Shown here: in pieces, positions 10,388-19,704 of the stretch | How positions within the stretch are numbered: position 1 is the first letter of the stretch | Layout: every line of letters begins with the position of its first letter | From: Epithemia pelagica | Lineage: Eukaryota > Bacillariophyta > Bacillariophyceae > Surirellales > Surirellaceae | Direction of reading: 5' to 3' | NCBI GenBank assembly: GCA_946965045.2 | Contig: OX337242.1 | Location: 744,001 to 808,000, forward strand | Length of the DNA: 64,000 nucleotides | Translations under genes and position numbers: made by a program | Notes under the pieces: model-generated | The model's input: the letters and a program-made list of their open reading frames with translations, nothing else | Database searches by the model: none | What the model was told of the DNA's origin: nothing

Positions 10388-11704
10388 ATGTCCTCCTACG
10401 CAAGATCCCTCGAAGAAGTATTCAACAATGTGGAGAAGTCAATGGCAGACTCAGACGAGGAGCCTGACATCGAAGAGATAGAAACTCCAAAAGCTGTAAC
10501 GCAGACAGCCACTTCAGTGACGTTGGATATGAACCAACCACAGCCAGTGACAAACAAAAGGCCTGCAGAGCCGGTGGCAAAGAGAGAATCTCCACGGCTC
10601 AAGATACAACGTCTATTGGACGAGGCAAAACGGGCGAGACTACAAAAGACCAAGAAAGGCCCTCCTACAGCACCTCCTTCTCGTGCTCCACCGGTGCCTG
10701 TCAGTGCTTCCGCGGCAACAACAAACAAGTCGACAAAAGCCAAACAGTCAAAAGGCAATGGCGGAAAAGGCCGAACAAGGGGCAGGAATTTTACAAGCGA
10801 TGAGACTTGGTATTTGTTGAATCTCATTGCCACTGTTCGTCCGGGTGGTCAAAACGATTGGGACCGCATTACCGAAGCCTACAACGAGAAGTTTGGTAAC
10901 AGTGATGGAGAGCGGCTTCGCGACAGAGAGTCCCTCAAGCGTCGCTTCAGTGCTCTCCACGGCAGGAAGATCCCTACTGGGGATCCTGACTGCCCCAAAG
11001 ACGTTAAAGCTGCGAAGAGACTTGTTCGTTACATCGAATCGCGTTGCGATTCAGGCGAAGTTGGAGACGAGGAAAACTTCTTGGGTGAGGACCAGATTTT
11101 GTTGGACAACCAGGAAGAAACAGAAGATTATGCAGATGGAGACGTGGAAGACGATGCTTCTTTGGATGAAGAAGAAGCAGCAGCCCAAGAGGAACAAAAA
11201 CAACCATCCAGCAAGAACCCACGAACTCCAAAAGAAACAAGCAAGCCTGTGGAGGGTTTGGCTCTGGATTTGGCTGAAAGACTGGAATCAAAACCGCTCC
11301 GGTCTGCCACCAAAGGCAGAAAGAAGGTAACAATCGAGGATCCCAAGAAGGACGACAGCGACATAATGAAATACCTTATTGTGTCGCAGCAGAACCGACA
11401 AAATGCAGAGGACAAGGAACGCCGTGAACGCCGTGAAAAGGAAGACCGCGACCGAGAGGAGCGCCGTGAAAGAGATGAGCGTCGCGAGCGACAAGAAGAA
11501 CTTCGACAACAGCAAGCCATGCAACAATCCATGGCTATGCAGCAGTCTATGATGCAAATGATGATGATGGTGTTTGGACAGCGCCATCCGGTGCAGAACA
11601 CCCAAACCGTTCAAAATACCCAGACTGTAACGGACGACAACATTCCCAAAGGCAATAGCGACACCACTACAAAAGAAAACACTGACGAGAACACAAAGAA
11701 CTAA
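10388..11704 (+). CDS. Myb/SANT-like DNA-binding protein of Harbinger element
   Basis: A 438-aa protein. A basic region (RTRGRNFTSDETWYLLNLIATVRP) leads into a trihelix/Myb-like domain at about 130-215 (TSDETWYLLNLI..., NDWDRITEAYNEKFG, RDRESLKRRFSALHGRKIPTGDP). An acidic segment follows (~225-275). Next is a highly charged RRERREKEDRDREERRERDERRERQEELRQQQ coiled-coil region (~340-380), then a Met/Gln-rich stretch. It starts at an ATG (10388) and needs no intron. In PIF/Harbinger elements the second gene encodes such a protein, which binds DNA and partners with the transposase; that role is inferred here from the family and from the convergent transposase next door. It could also be a domesticated regulator if the element is no longer mobile. 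Confidence 0.8.
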   Translation: MSSYARSLEEVFNNVEKSMADSDEEPDIEEIETPKAVTQTATSVTLDMNQPQPVTNKRPAEPVAKRESPRLKIQRLLDEAKRARLQKTKKGPPTAPPSRAPPVPVSASAATTNKSTKAKQSKGNGGKGRTRGRNFTSDETWYLLNLIATVRPGGQNDWDRITEAYNEKFGNSDGERLRDRESLKRRFSALHGRKIPTGDPDCPKDVKAAKRLVRYIESRCDSGEVGDEENFLGEDQILLDNQEETEDYADGDVEDDASLDEEEAAAQEEQKQPSSKNPRTPKETSKPVEGLALDLAERLESKPLRSATKGRKKVTIEDPKKDDSDIMKYLIVSQQNRQNAEDKERRERREKEDRDREERRERDERRERQEELRQQQAMQQSMAMQQSMMQMMMMVFGQRHPVQNTQTVQNTQTVTDDNIPKGNSDTTTKENTDENTKN

Positions 11705-11732
11705 GTAGAATCATTTAACTATAGTAAAGACT

Positions 11733-12911
11733 TCAATGCATGTAACCATATATTTCTGTGGCGGCCAAACCAGGGTAGAACGTAGAGGAGATTTGGTCAA
11801 AGCCGACTGTAGAAGCACGAAAATTGTAGAGCAAGACAATGAGAGAGACAATCACTTTTCTCTCACCAAATTCTTCGTACCGAAGACGGTCTTTCAAACG
11901 GGGAAAGGAGGCTTGAAGGCCTCGCATCCCCCACTCCGAAAGCTGTCGGACGGATGTGGCAGCCTTGTGAATCTCACTATCTCTCCGAACTCTTCCCTGT
12001 CGGTCTGTGTTTCTCTGGTATGACTTTAGGAGACTCTCTCGTGCCTCAGAGCCAAAAGCAGAATCAACCACAATTCTTGCTCCACCACAAGCTTGTTCTC
12101 GTGCGTTGATATGGTCTAGCTTCTCGTAGGTTTTTGAGTAGACGGCCATTGTGGAATCGTGCCAGGATCCGGGCGCATTGATATAGCTTGCCTGAATCCT
12201 GCCATCGGGCGAGAACACAAACAAGTTGGAAATGTAATGATCACATTTCCAACCGTTGTAGAACATGTTCTCGAGGTCCGGATTTGCCTCAATAAGCAGT
12301 TTTAGGCCGTCCATTGCTCCCCACACGTTGGTCAACACAGGGTACTTTTCGTTGATGACTCTTTTGAAAGTCGCCACTTCGTCACTTGTAGGCAACTTTA
12401 CCATTGCGTCCGGATGATCTTTTAGCACAGTGACTAAGACCCTTCGTCCGAATCTTAGCCATACAGAGACGGGGGTTGCAGTCATACCGAAGATGACCTG
12501 CAATGCTGTCGTCGCCCCCCTTGTCCGTGTCCAGGCTAGAACCAACGCTAGACAAATAGTTGCATTGATCAGCCTTTTCCTGCCAGTCCTCCCCGAACGT
12601 GGGAGTCGCCTCATACGGTAGGTGTTGCTTGCAGTTTGCGGATAGGGCGTCCACTCGTTGAACACAGGAGCAAATAGTTCAAGTAGTTTTTGGAAGGACG
12701 CATGATCAAAGCCGCATAATGCAATCAAGGACGAGTCGTCTTTGCTATTAAACAAGCGGATGAATGCAGAACGTTTTGGATGCTGAAGTGCCAAACGGCC
12801 AATTCGTGCGGAGGGACGTCGTTTGAGTTGCTGCAACATGCGATGAAGTCGTCTCTGTTTCTTCCTGTGAAGGAGAAGCATAAGAAAGGCAGTTTCCTCA
12901 TGTTCGTCCAT
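11733..12911 (-). CDS. PIF/Harbinger DDE transposase (DDE_Tnp_4 type)
   Basis: A 392-aa protein if started at the ATG at 12911 (MDEHEETAFLMLLLHRKKQ). The frame continues to an ATG at 13052, but that extension translates a TGGATGG-rich low-complexity run and is less likely to be coding. An N-terminal helical region with LFAPVFNEWTPYP precedes the RNase H-fold domain. Candidate catalytic residues are D in VWGAMDGL, D in VVDSAFG and E in SEWGMRGLQASF. The segment NAPGSWHDSTMAVYS is typical of the family, and the C-terminus has VIVSLIVLLYNFRAST as in many Harbinger transposases. The frame is complete with no stop or shift, so the enzyme may be active. It is convergent with its Myb-like partner. 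Transposition activity is not shown. Confidence 0.85.
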   Translation of the reverse strand: MDEHEETAFLMLLLHRKKQRRLHRMLQQLKRRPSARIGRLALQHPKRSAFIRLFNSKDDSSLIALCGFDHASFQKLLELFAPVFNEWTPYPQTASNTYRMRRLPRSGRTGRKRLINATICLALVLAWTRTRGATTALQVIFGMTATPVSVWLRFGRRVLVTVLKDHPDAMVKLPTSDEVATFKRVINEKYPVLTNVWGAMDGLKLLIEANPDLENMFYNGWKCDHYISNLFVFSPDGRIQASYINAPGSWHDSTMAVYSKTYEKLDHINAREQACGGARIVVDSAFGSEARESLLKSYQRNTDRQGRVRRDSEIHKAATSVRQLSEWGMRGLQASFPRLKDRLRYEEFGERKVIVSLIVLLYNFRASTVGFDQISSTFYPGLAATEIYGYMH

Positions 12912-13052
12912 TGTTTTGCCTAATAACAATTCTATGATCCTAGGACTAAAGCAATCTACATGAGGACGATGGTGGATGATGGATGATGGTGGATGGAGGT
13001 GGAGGATGGTGGACGATTGTTGGATGAATGTTAGATGTTGGATGGAGTTCAT

Positions 13053-13235
13053 TGGGGGATAGATGGCATGAAAAAGGTGAAAATGGCGCGAAGCATGAAT
13101 GTAGACCTTATGCCCTTAGTGTGCTGGCGTGCGCTTTGAGTCTTACTGGTTTAGGGCTATGACTTTCAGTACCAGTACGTCTTTTAAACTTAACCCCTAT
13201 TTGTCCTAAATATGGTTTGAGATTTACGTCAGATT
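13053..13235. other. Upstream flank of Harbinger transposase
   Basis: Includes the transposase promoter. No clear terminal inverted repeat relative to 9950-10387. Confidence 0.3.
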
Positions 13236-14403
13236 TCCCTCCGACTAGATGTCCGCTTCTTAGCTCGTCTGTTCGGGCAAGACAAACCCAATCTCACAGA
13301 CAAAAAAATGAATGGAAATTTCACATCCATCGGTGGAAAGGCTGGCGTGATGTGAAGGTTGGAAGATGGCAGGCGTTCTTCTCAACAAGACTCAAAATAG
13401 TGTTCTCAGTGAGTTCACGGGTCACAAAATCGATGCAGGCAACAAAACGAGGCAATGACCAAACCAACACCAAAAACGGCATGCTTCGTCCCTGGCCATC
13501 TCATCTCATCTTTGTCACTGCACATCCATCATGGTAAGTTCTGGAATGGCTAATACTTGCATTGGAATGGACAATGTTTAGTTGTAGGCTCTCACTACGT
13601 TGCCAGTTGCCATAGTGTGTCATTTGTTTGTGCCATGTAACATCCATTTTGGTCGATGCCATGTGGGGCTGCTGGCATCATTTGTAGGATCCTTATAGGA
13701 CAAAATAGAGCTATAGACCTCAATTAGGAGTAGGTAGGATAAGTGGAGGAAGCCATCCATTTTTCCTCTGCTGTCGCTCAGTTTGGGTCTTTAGTGGATT
13801 GTGATGTCGACCTGCTCCTGTTGTTCTTTTTTTGTTGCCATGAGCATGACTTGTCTTTCCCAGCAGTGCAGGGGACTCTACACTCTATATGCTCCATAAC
13901 GCAACTAGGTAGAAAGAGACGTATTCTAAAATAGGACTGTATGTGGTTGCAAAGAGACAAGCCTACGGCAACGGCACGGTGTTGTGGAGGAGGGTCCACT
14001 TTTAAACGGACACAAACACTAGAAACAACCACACTTCTCCTAGAAAAAACAAAGAAAGGATGGGGTAGAGCAAAACACTATCTATGGTCTATATGTCAAA
14101 TGTCCATGGTGTGCAGATGATGGAGAATGCATTGTGATGGTGCATGTCCATTATCCATGTCAAAAGGTGCGTAGTGAAAATAATGTGGGTCGCAACTTGG
14201 GACGACAATCAAGAATGGGGAAGACCAACGGTCAAAGTGCGCACGCCTGCTCACAAAATTTCAAAACGGTGATCCAGAAGGCCGGCGTGATCATTTTCAT
14301 TTTGACCCGAAATTTTCTTCAAAAACGCAAAAAAACCAAAATTAAAATGGTTGGTCGCGGAGAGCGGCTGGGGGGCTAAGAAGCGGACACCTAGTCGGAG
14401 GGA
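13236..14403. mobile_element. Candidate non-autonomous element bounded by 29-bp inverted repeats
   Basis: The 29 bases at 13236-13264 recur as the reverse complement at 14375-14403 with one mismatch; both ends begin TCCCTCCGACTAG. The 1.1 kb between them has no convincing gene. That fits a non-autonomous DNA transposon, but no clean target-site duplication is visible at either end, so an inverted repeat of other origin is possible. Confidence 0.5.
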
Positions 14404-14529
14404 TACATTCAGTAGACACCCATTTGTCAAAAAGCCTCCAACGGCCGTCGGACAGACCGAACAAGAACAAAAAGAACTTTTGCTGACAATCGTTGGCGGT
14501 GAGAAGAGCGGCGATGATAGATATTGACC

Positions 14530-16275
14530 ATGGCAGCCTCTAAAGCCTTCACAGCGAGTATGGCGGACGAAACAGCAGCAGGGACAAATCCTGTTGCTTC
14601 CGTGAAAGAGAGGTCAGATGCAGATTTTATATCGGTTCCGTTCCTAAATATGGCTGGAATAGGACACACCGATGACAAGCGATTGTTGTATTGTCGCACT
14701 GGCGTTGTGGAACTACTCGAGTTTGTGGACCGAGTCGCCGATGGGAATGTGTTGGGATTAATCTACGGTCTACCGGGTACAGGAAAATCGTCAACGTTGT
14801 GGTACAAAATGCTTGGTCTGTCAAAACAAGGGAAACAAATTGCGTGGTTCCATTTTGACCGTAATGGGCTCAACGAAGCGCGAGTCTTTCTAGATAGAAC
14901 AGGTTGCCGAGAGGACCCTATTATCAAGAAAAGAGAATTAGATACTACCATCGACGCAATCCACGCGGATATACTTGTGCTGGACGGGGTTACTCGGGAT
15001 AGCTATAATGAGCGTTTGGAACAGTTGAAGTTTTGGCGGAAAGCAGGGCCGAATCGATCCGCATTTCTTACAGTCTCAAACAAGATCGAGCGGTTGCATC
15101 CACACGAACTGGAAAATATGAAAGAGAAGGGACTCTACAATTATTTCACTCAACATTCATGGACCTTGGACGAATTCCTTGCGGCGTTCGTGAATGAAGA
15201 CGAATCAGCATCCCCCTTGTTTGTGGAGAACGAGGATATTTTCAAGTCAGAGTGGGAAATATCGAACGATAGCAAAGAAGCACGTAAAAGAAACCGAAGT
15301 GGGAGTGGGAAATTTACAACCATCAGAGAAATCATCACTCAAAAATATTTCTTTGTTGGTGGATCGGCACGTTGGATGGTGCGTTTTACAAAGGCTGAAA
15401 CCGAAAGTGCGATTCGGGACAGCATAAATGATGCGTCTCGAGTTGGAGATATTCTTGACTTCAATTTGGGACCGAAGTCGCCTGCCGCAAAGACGCATCT
15501 ATATAGTTCGATGGAGGCTAACGGTATTACAGTATATGCCATTGTCAGTGAGCGTGCTACGCAGCTGCTTGTTGAAACTTATGGTGTGAATGGAATAAAG
15601 ACACTGTACGGCCACGCGAGAAAATTAAACAACCCGGCCTTTCTTGGGTGGGTTATTGAGGCGGACTACTTTTCTCGTTGCGAAACAAGCACTCTGTTGC
15701 TTCGCAAAAGAGGGCATTCGACGGCGCGTAGAATTGATTTCGAGAAACCGGTTCTGGAATTCGACTGTGGTGAGCTGTTTAATATGCATGAAAGCGAAGG
15801 CCATGAGCAGTTTCGTGCGGTGCGAAACCTCCTCCCGTGTGAAAAAAATAGTCCAACGTTGTGCAAGCCCAAAGATTGGAATCAAGGCGGATATGATGTC
15901 GTCAGAATTGTGAAAGGCGACGAAGTCAAAGAAGAGGGAACAACTGGTGTGAAAGAATCGTATCATCTTTTATTCGGTCAGGTAACCAAGTCAAATACTC
16001 ACTCACTCAAGCTTTGGTACTTCTCCGATTTGGCGAGGTGCATAGTGGCTGCTGGCTTCATCGTTGCATCTGTTGAGATTGGCTTTATCGTCCCTCCCGG
16101 CAAGACGAAAGACTTCAGAATCACGCCATCGAAAGTGACAGGAACGGGACTCCTTAGTCACTTTGATGTTCACGATGTATCGCCGTCCATCAAATGGCAC
16201 AAATCGCACGAGCACCAGTATATCACTGTGTATGAACTTGACATGACGGGGATGAATTTCCCAGGAAGCATTTAG
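14530..16275 (+). CDS. Crinkler/RHS-type protein: P-loop NTPase plus REase-like domain
   Basis: A 581-aa protein starting at the ATG at 14530 (MAASKAFTASMADE). Residues ~60-200 form a P-loop NTPase with Walker A GLPGTGKS (80-87) and a Walker B-like ILVLDGV. The C-terminal ~130 residues look like the restriction-endonuclease-fold domain of the Crinkler-RHS superfamily: GGYDVVRI followed by LLFGQVTKSNTHSLK, equivalent to the D...QxT/K core. This architecture was described by Aravind and co-workers as derived from transposon-like selfish elements and reused as effectors in oomycetes, trypanosomes and other eukaryotes. No Crinkler-type secretion leader is visible, so a selfish-element or nuclear role is more likely than a secreted effector. 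The frame is intact and has no intron. Neighbours are transposons on both sides. Biochemical activity is inferred. Confidence 0.75.
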   Translation: MAASKAFTASMADETAAGTNPVASVKERSDADFISVPFLNMAGIGHTDDKRLLYCRTGVVELLEFVDRVADGNVLGLIYGLPGTGKSSTLWYKMLGLSKQGKQIAWFHFDRNGLNEARVFLDRTGCREDPIIKKRELDTTIDAIHADILVLDGVTRDSYNERLEQLKFWRKAGPNRSAFLTVSNKIERLHPHELENMKEKGLYNYFTQHSWTLDEFLAAFVNEDESASPLFVENEDIFKSEWEISNDSKEARKRNRSGSGKFTTIREIITQKYFFVGGSARWMVRFTKAETESAIRDSINDASRVGDILDFNLGPKSPAAKTHLYSSMEANGITVYAIVSERATQLLVETYGVNGIKTLYGHARKLNNPAFLGWVIEADYFSRCETSTLLLRKRGHSTARRIDFEKPVLEFDCGELFNMHESEGHEQFRAVRNLLPCEKNSPTLCKPKDWNQGGYDVVRIVKGDEVKEEGTTGVKESYHLLFGQVTKSNTHSLKLWYFSDLARCIVAAGFIVASVEIGFIVPPGKTKDFRITPSKVTGTGLLSHFDVHDVSPSIKWHKSHEHQYITVYELDMTGMNFPGSI

Positions 16276-16648
16276 TGCAGTGTCTTTCGCTTCGAGAAAG
16301 GACGGTGTGTTGAAACAATGGCTCTATGCCTTCAGCCACGTTCGACAAGGGGTACAGTAAACCCCGATTTTGTACTTTAGTACTATTTTCCACTTCTCTT
16401 GAAGTCTCATAACCTATTAGAACGTACCTCCAAGGTGCATCATAACCTATTCGAACATGCCTCCAGCGTGCAACAACAACAGATGCAAAAGCAAAGCGGG
16501 TGATAAACTACTACGGATATGAACGAGCACAACAACAGACATGTCAACAACGTGCACTGCTCACTACTACTACTACTTATTCCTGGCGGGTTGGTTCATT
16601 ATTCAACAATCAAACAAGAATCATGAACGGCTGCCCCACCACCTGTGA
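16276..16648. repeat. Intergenic with 33-bp two-copy tandem repeat (16407-16472)
   Basis: Two 33-bp units start at 16407 and 16440, both beginning TCATAACCTATT and ending GTGCA, with a few mismatches. Nothing else recognisable in this spacer. Confidence 0.7.
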
Positions 16649-17470
16649 TTAGTTCTTCTTTTTGTTGTTGCGTCGTGTCGACCGACGAGCAAACAAAGGT
16701 GAGTCATCGCTATCATTGCTGTTGTTGTTGTTGTTCCATTTCTTCTTCTTCTTCTGTAACTCATCATCCTCTTCACGTTCATGTCGTGAATCAGGGCTCA
16801 TCAAGTCGAAAGCCTTGAGAAGGCGCTCGTCTTGCATCATGGTGACATCCTGAGAAAATGAGTCCTTGGTGTACAGAACACCATCGTCCGACGACTCGTC
16901 AGTTGAGGCTTCTTCTTCTCCTTCTCCTTCGTGAATGGTACCAACCCCGTGGTCCGTGCGTTCAGCATCCTTCATCTTGAAGGCAATGACGCTCAACGGG
17001 TCTTTGGATTGCATCGAACGGTGACGCTGGTCGAGGTAAACAAGCTTCCAGCAGTCACCGTCGATGCAAATGGTTCCTGGAACCGATACAACAAAAAGGT
17101 AAGTACGTGAAACAGCAGAGACAAGTGTACAACGTGTTTCTCACCTGTGAAGTTGTCCACAGAAAACGAAAAAGGCGACGAAGACGACGATGACGACACG
17201 ACAATGCCATCAGTGGCAACACCATTGAGGACAGCAGTGGTGCCTGAAGCTTGGTCCTTCAGGATTGCCGTGAGGCAATATCCATCCGGTTGCTTCTGCT
17301 CATCTGCTTGCATGGTTTCCAAAAAGTGAAGAGATGCAACAATCAAACGAAGTACTTCTCCACCATGTGTAGAAGAGCTTGCGTGCGCTTCCCGCCTTGT
17401 CCGCAACAAGACTGCACACGTGCTTGACCTGTGCGAACGACGTTCCCACTTTTTGAATATCAACAATCAT
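16649..17470 (-). CDS. Hypothetical acidic protein, spliced, possibly broken upstream
   Basis: A short intron at 17077-17144 (68 nt; donor GTGAGA, acceptor TTCCAG) joins two minus-strand frames in phase. The segment FSVDNFTG runs into TICIDGDCWKLVYLDQRHRS and then MQSKDPLSVIAFKMKDAE, followed by an acidic tail with Lys and Asn runs ending RRSTRRNNKKKN. The upstream part is unclear. The ATG at 17470 (MIVDIQKVGTSFAQVKH) is in another frame from GGEVLRLIVASLHFLETMQADEQ, and the switch falls near 17365. Either another small intron or an indel is involved; if an indel, this is a pseudogene. I do not recognise the family. It lies among mobile elements beside a CAA-rich repeat and could belong to one of them. 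Confidence 0.35.
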
Positions 17471-17642
17471 TCCACAATCGGGAATGATGAGAGAGCGAAG
17501 CACATGGTGATGCAAGATGCAACAATCAAACAGCGCAGGAGGCCACTCCATCGTCCGCGCCAGCAGCCAAGGAGGAGGACGGCGACGGAACTAACACAAC
17601 AAACAAACTTTGACGACGACGACAACAACCCAATCCACGGAC

Positions 17643-18180
17643 CACGGAGCTGACAGCAAACAACAACAACAACAAAACACGCCACGGCGACATCAACAAA
17701 CAACAACAACAACAAAACACAGCACGGCGACATCAACAACACAATCCACGATGCTGACAGGAAACAACAACAACAACAACACCAACAACACAACCCGCGA
17801 CAACAAGTGACGACAACAACGACGACGACAACACAACCCGCAACAAAGACAACAGCAACAACGTCAAGACAAGCCGTGGCAACAACAACACATCACTGCG
17901 ACATCAACAAACGACACCAACAACACAATCCACGACGCTGACAGGAAACAACAACAACAACAACAACAACACAACCCGCGACAACAAGCGACGACAACAA
18001 CGACGACGACAACACAACCCGCGACGAAGACATCAGCAACAACGTCAAGACAAGCCGTGGCAACAACAACAGTAGCAACACAAGCCGCGACGACAACAAC
18101 AACATCAACAACGACAACGCAAGCAACCACGCTGACCTCAAACAACAAGAAGAAGAACGACAACGACACAAGCCACGACA
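17643..18180. repeat. CAA-rich low-complexity region with ~181-bp duplication
   Basis: Dominated by CAA/CGA trinucleotides on the plus strand. A segment starting around 17741 recurs from around 17925 with an offset of 181-184 bp, differing by a few substitutions and one trinucleotide indel. Frames read through it give poly-Thr, Asn or Gln (plus) or poly-Cys/Val (minus) and are not supported as genes. Confidence 0.8.
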
Positions 18181-18252
18181 ACACACGCCCCCGTGGCAGA
18201 AGCAACGGAAAAGAACAGGACTGCTGGTGGCAGCAAAAACGACGCAACAACA

Positions 18253-18678
18253 ATGAGATTGACTGGTGGAATGTTTGAGGTCGGAATAGTAGACCGTGAT
18301 TCAGAGGATCACATGTGGACTCGGAGCCACAGTGCCGCTCTCTTTGTCGGCAAGACAAACTTTGGGCATGGCTTTCAAGTGTCTTACACCGGCGCCGACA
18401 AAACGCTGGTCCATAAGACATTTCTGTCCCATGAAGTGTTGGCTTGGGATGTCTTTCGTGTCAGGAGTCAACGCAATGGACACGAGGGACTCGAGTTCTT
18501 CGCAGTCGTTCCATTGCCTTTGGGACATGAAGGAGACCGATGTCACGTTGGAGAAGAGTGTCGGGAGTGGATGCTTCGCTTCACCATCATGGGGCACCAT
18601 GAGTCTTTCAAGCTCCTAAAAACAGCGTGTCGTGACAGTGGTTTCCGGAAGCGGGGACTTGTACTAGAGAAAGCTTAG
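18253..18678 (+). CDS. Hypothetical protein, possible 3' exon
   Basis: A 142-codon frame from the ATG at 18253 (MRLTGGMFEVGIVDRDSEDH) to a stop at 18676-18678. The composition is that of a folded domain, with no low complexity, and includes GKTNFGHGFQVSYTGADKTLVHKTFLSHEVLAWDVFRV and EWMLRFTIMGHHESFKLLKTACRDSG. The frame stays open upstream only through CAA repeat, so an upstream exon is possible. I do not recognise a family. It is convergent with the large transposase-like gene, only ~50 bp from its stop, so it could be the second gene of the same mobile element. Weak call. Confidence 0.35.
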   Translation: MRLTGGMFEVGIVDRDSEDHMWTRSHSAALFVGKTNFGHGFQVSYTGADKTLVHKTFLSHEVLAWDVFRVRSQRNGHEGLEFFAVVPLPLGHEGDRCHVGEECREWMLRFTIMGHHESFKLLKTACRDSGFRKRGLVLEKA

Positions 18679-18729
18679 TCATTAACCAAAACCTTACTTA
18701 GTATTCCTTACATGCGATTATGGTAGCTA

Positions 18730-19666
18730 TCATGATTCCGACTGAAGCAGCTTTTGGTGTCGTAGTTCATCAAGTCGGGGGTACTTCTCCTCTTGGATAG
18801 CGAACATCGATAGAAGTGCCACCCGCTCAGAGTCACGCAAGGCCTTGTGCTTGTTGCCTTTGTAGGATTTGGGGGCTTCTTGATCACCCCCCTCACCATT
18901 TCTCCTGTTCACGTTCCGTTGTACCGCTTTCGTGACCGCAACAAGCCTGTCTTGCACTGCGTCATTCTTTGTCATCACCTCCAACTGAGCTACAACTTGC
19001 CCCTTTGTTGAGTGGTTTAGAGACTTCATGCGGCTTTCCATCTGCGCCCCAGTCTGATGGGCGCGCTCGCCTTCATCTTCACCCAAATCACCGATTCCGC
19101 CGTACCGTTTCACTGCGTCAAGTGCATGGTCTTCCAAAATGTGCATCTTGGGTGAAATTGTGATGTCGAGTGCTCGCCATACCGAAGAAGCATGCTTCAA
19201 ATGATGCTCTAAGTGGAGCACCTGTTGTGGCGTGATGTGATTCCGAGGCGTCTGCAAAATAGAAAAAGTGGCATCGAGATGCCCCATCAATCGTTCATAG
19301 GCATCAATCACCCTTTTGATTGTCGCATTATCCACCCATTTCTGTTCGTCCGGGAGGTCCCGGACGTAGACCCAAATCTCTTCGAAGATAAACTTCCGAT
19401 CAACCAACACTGTGCTGCAGGGGTTGCCTTGCAGAGCACCCCCATGAAACGCTGCCCTGTCAATTCCATGGGCACGCTCGATCCCTTCGAACTTGCGATA
19501 GACAGGTTGTCCATGCTTTCGTGAGTTCTCAGGGACACTCTTCTCTTTGTCCCATTCATGTTTTGCTTCTTTAACCAACTTTGCCCTTGCCTTCCGCTCA
19601 CCATCCTTCTCCTTCAGGCTTTGTTTCAACAAAGCAATCTCAGCTGCAATGTGCTCATCCGGAACC

Positions 19667-19704
<38 letters not shown>

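Larger units (their letters stand above)
10388..13052. mobile_element. PIF/Harbinger-type DNA transposon, two convergent genes (ends not defined)
   Basis: A Myb/SANT-like DNA-binding gene (+) and a DDE transposase gene (-) face each other with 28 bp between their stop codons. This gene pair is the hallmark of PIF/Harbinger elements, where the Myb-like protein helps the transposase reach DNA and the nucleus. Both frames are intact. Terminal repeats and a 3-bp target duplication were looked for in 9950-10387 and 13053-13250 but not found convincingly, so these limits are those of the genes only. Confidence 0.75.

Noticed and set aside
9950-13250. Weak CAAATAGG match as Harbinger terminal repeats
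   Set aside because: Only eight bases match and no target duplication is seen.
13236-14403. Target-site duplication for the 29-bp inverted-repeat segment
   Set aside because: Flanking bases on the two sides do not match under any end placement tried.
17467-18421. Cys/Val-rich minus-strand frames over the CAA repeat
   Set aside because: They are translations of a trinucleotide repeat, not proteins.
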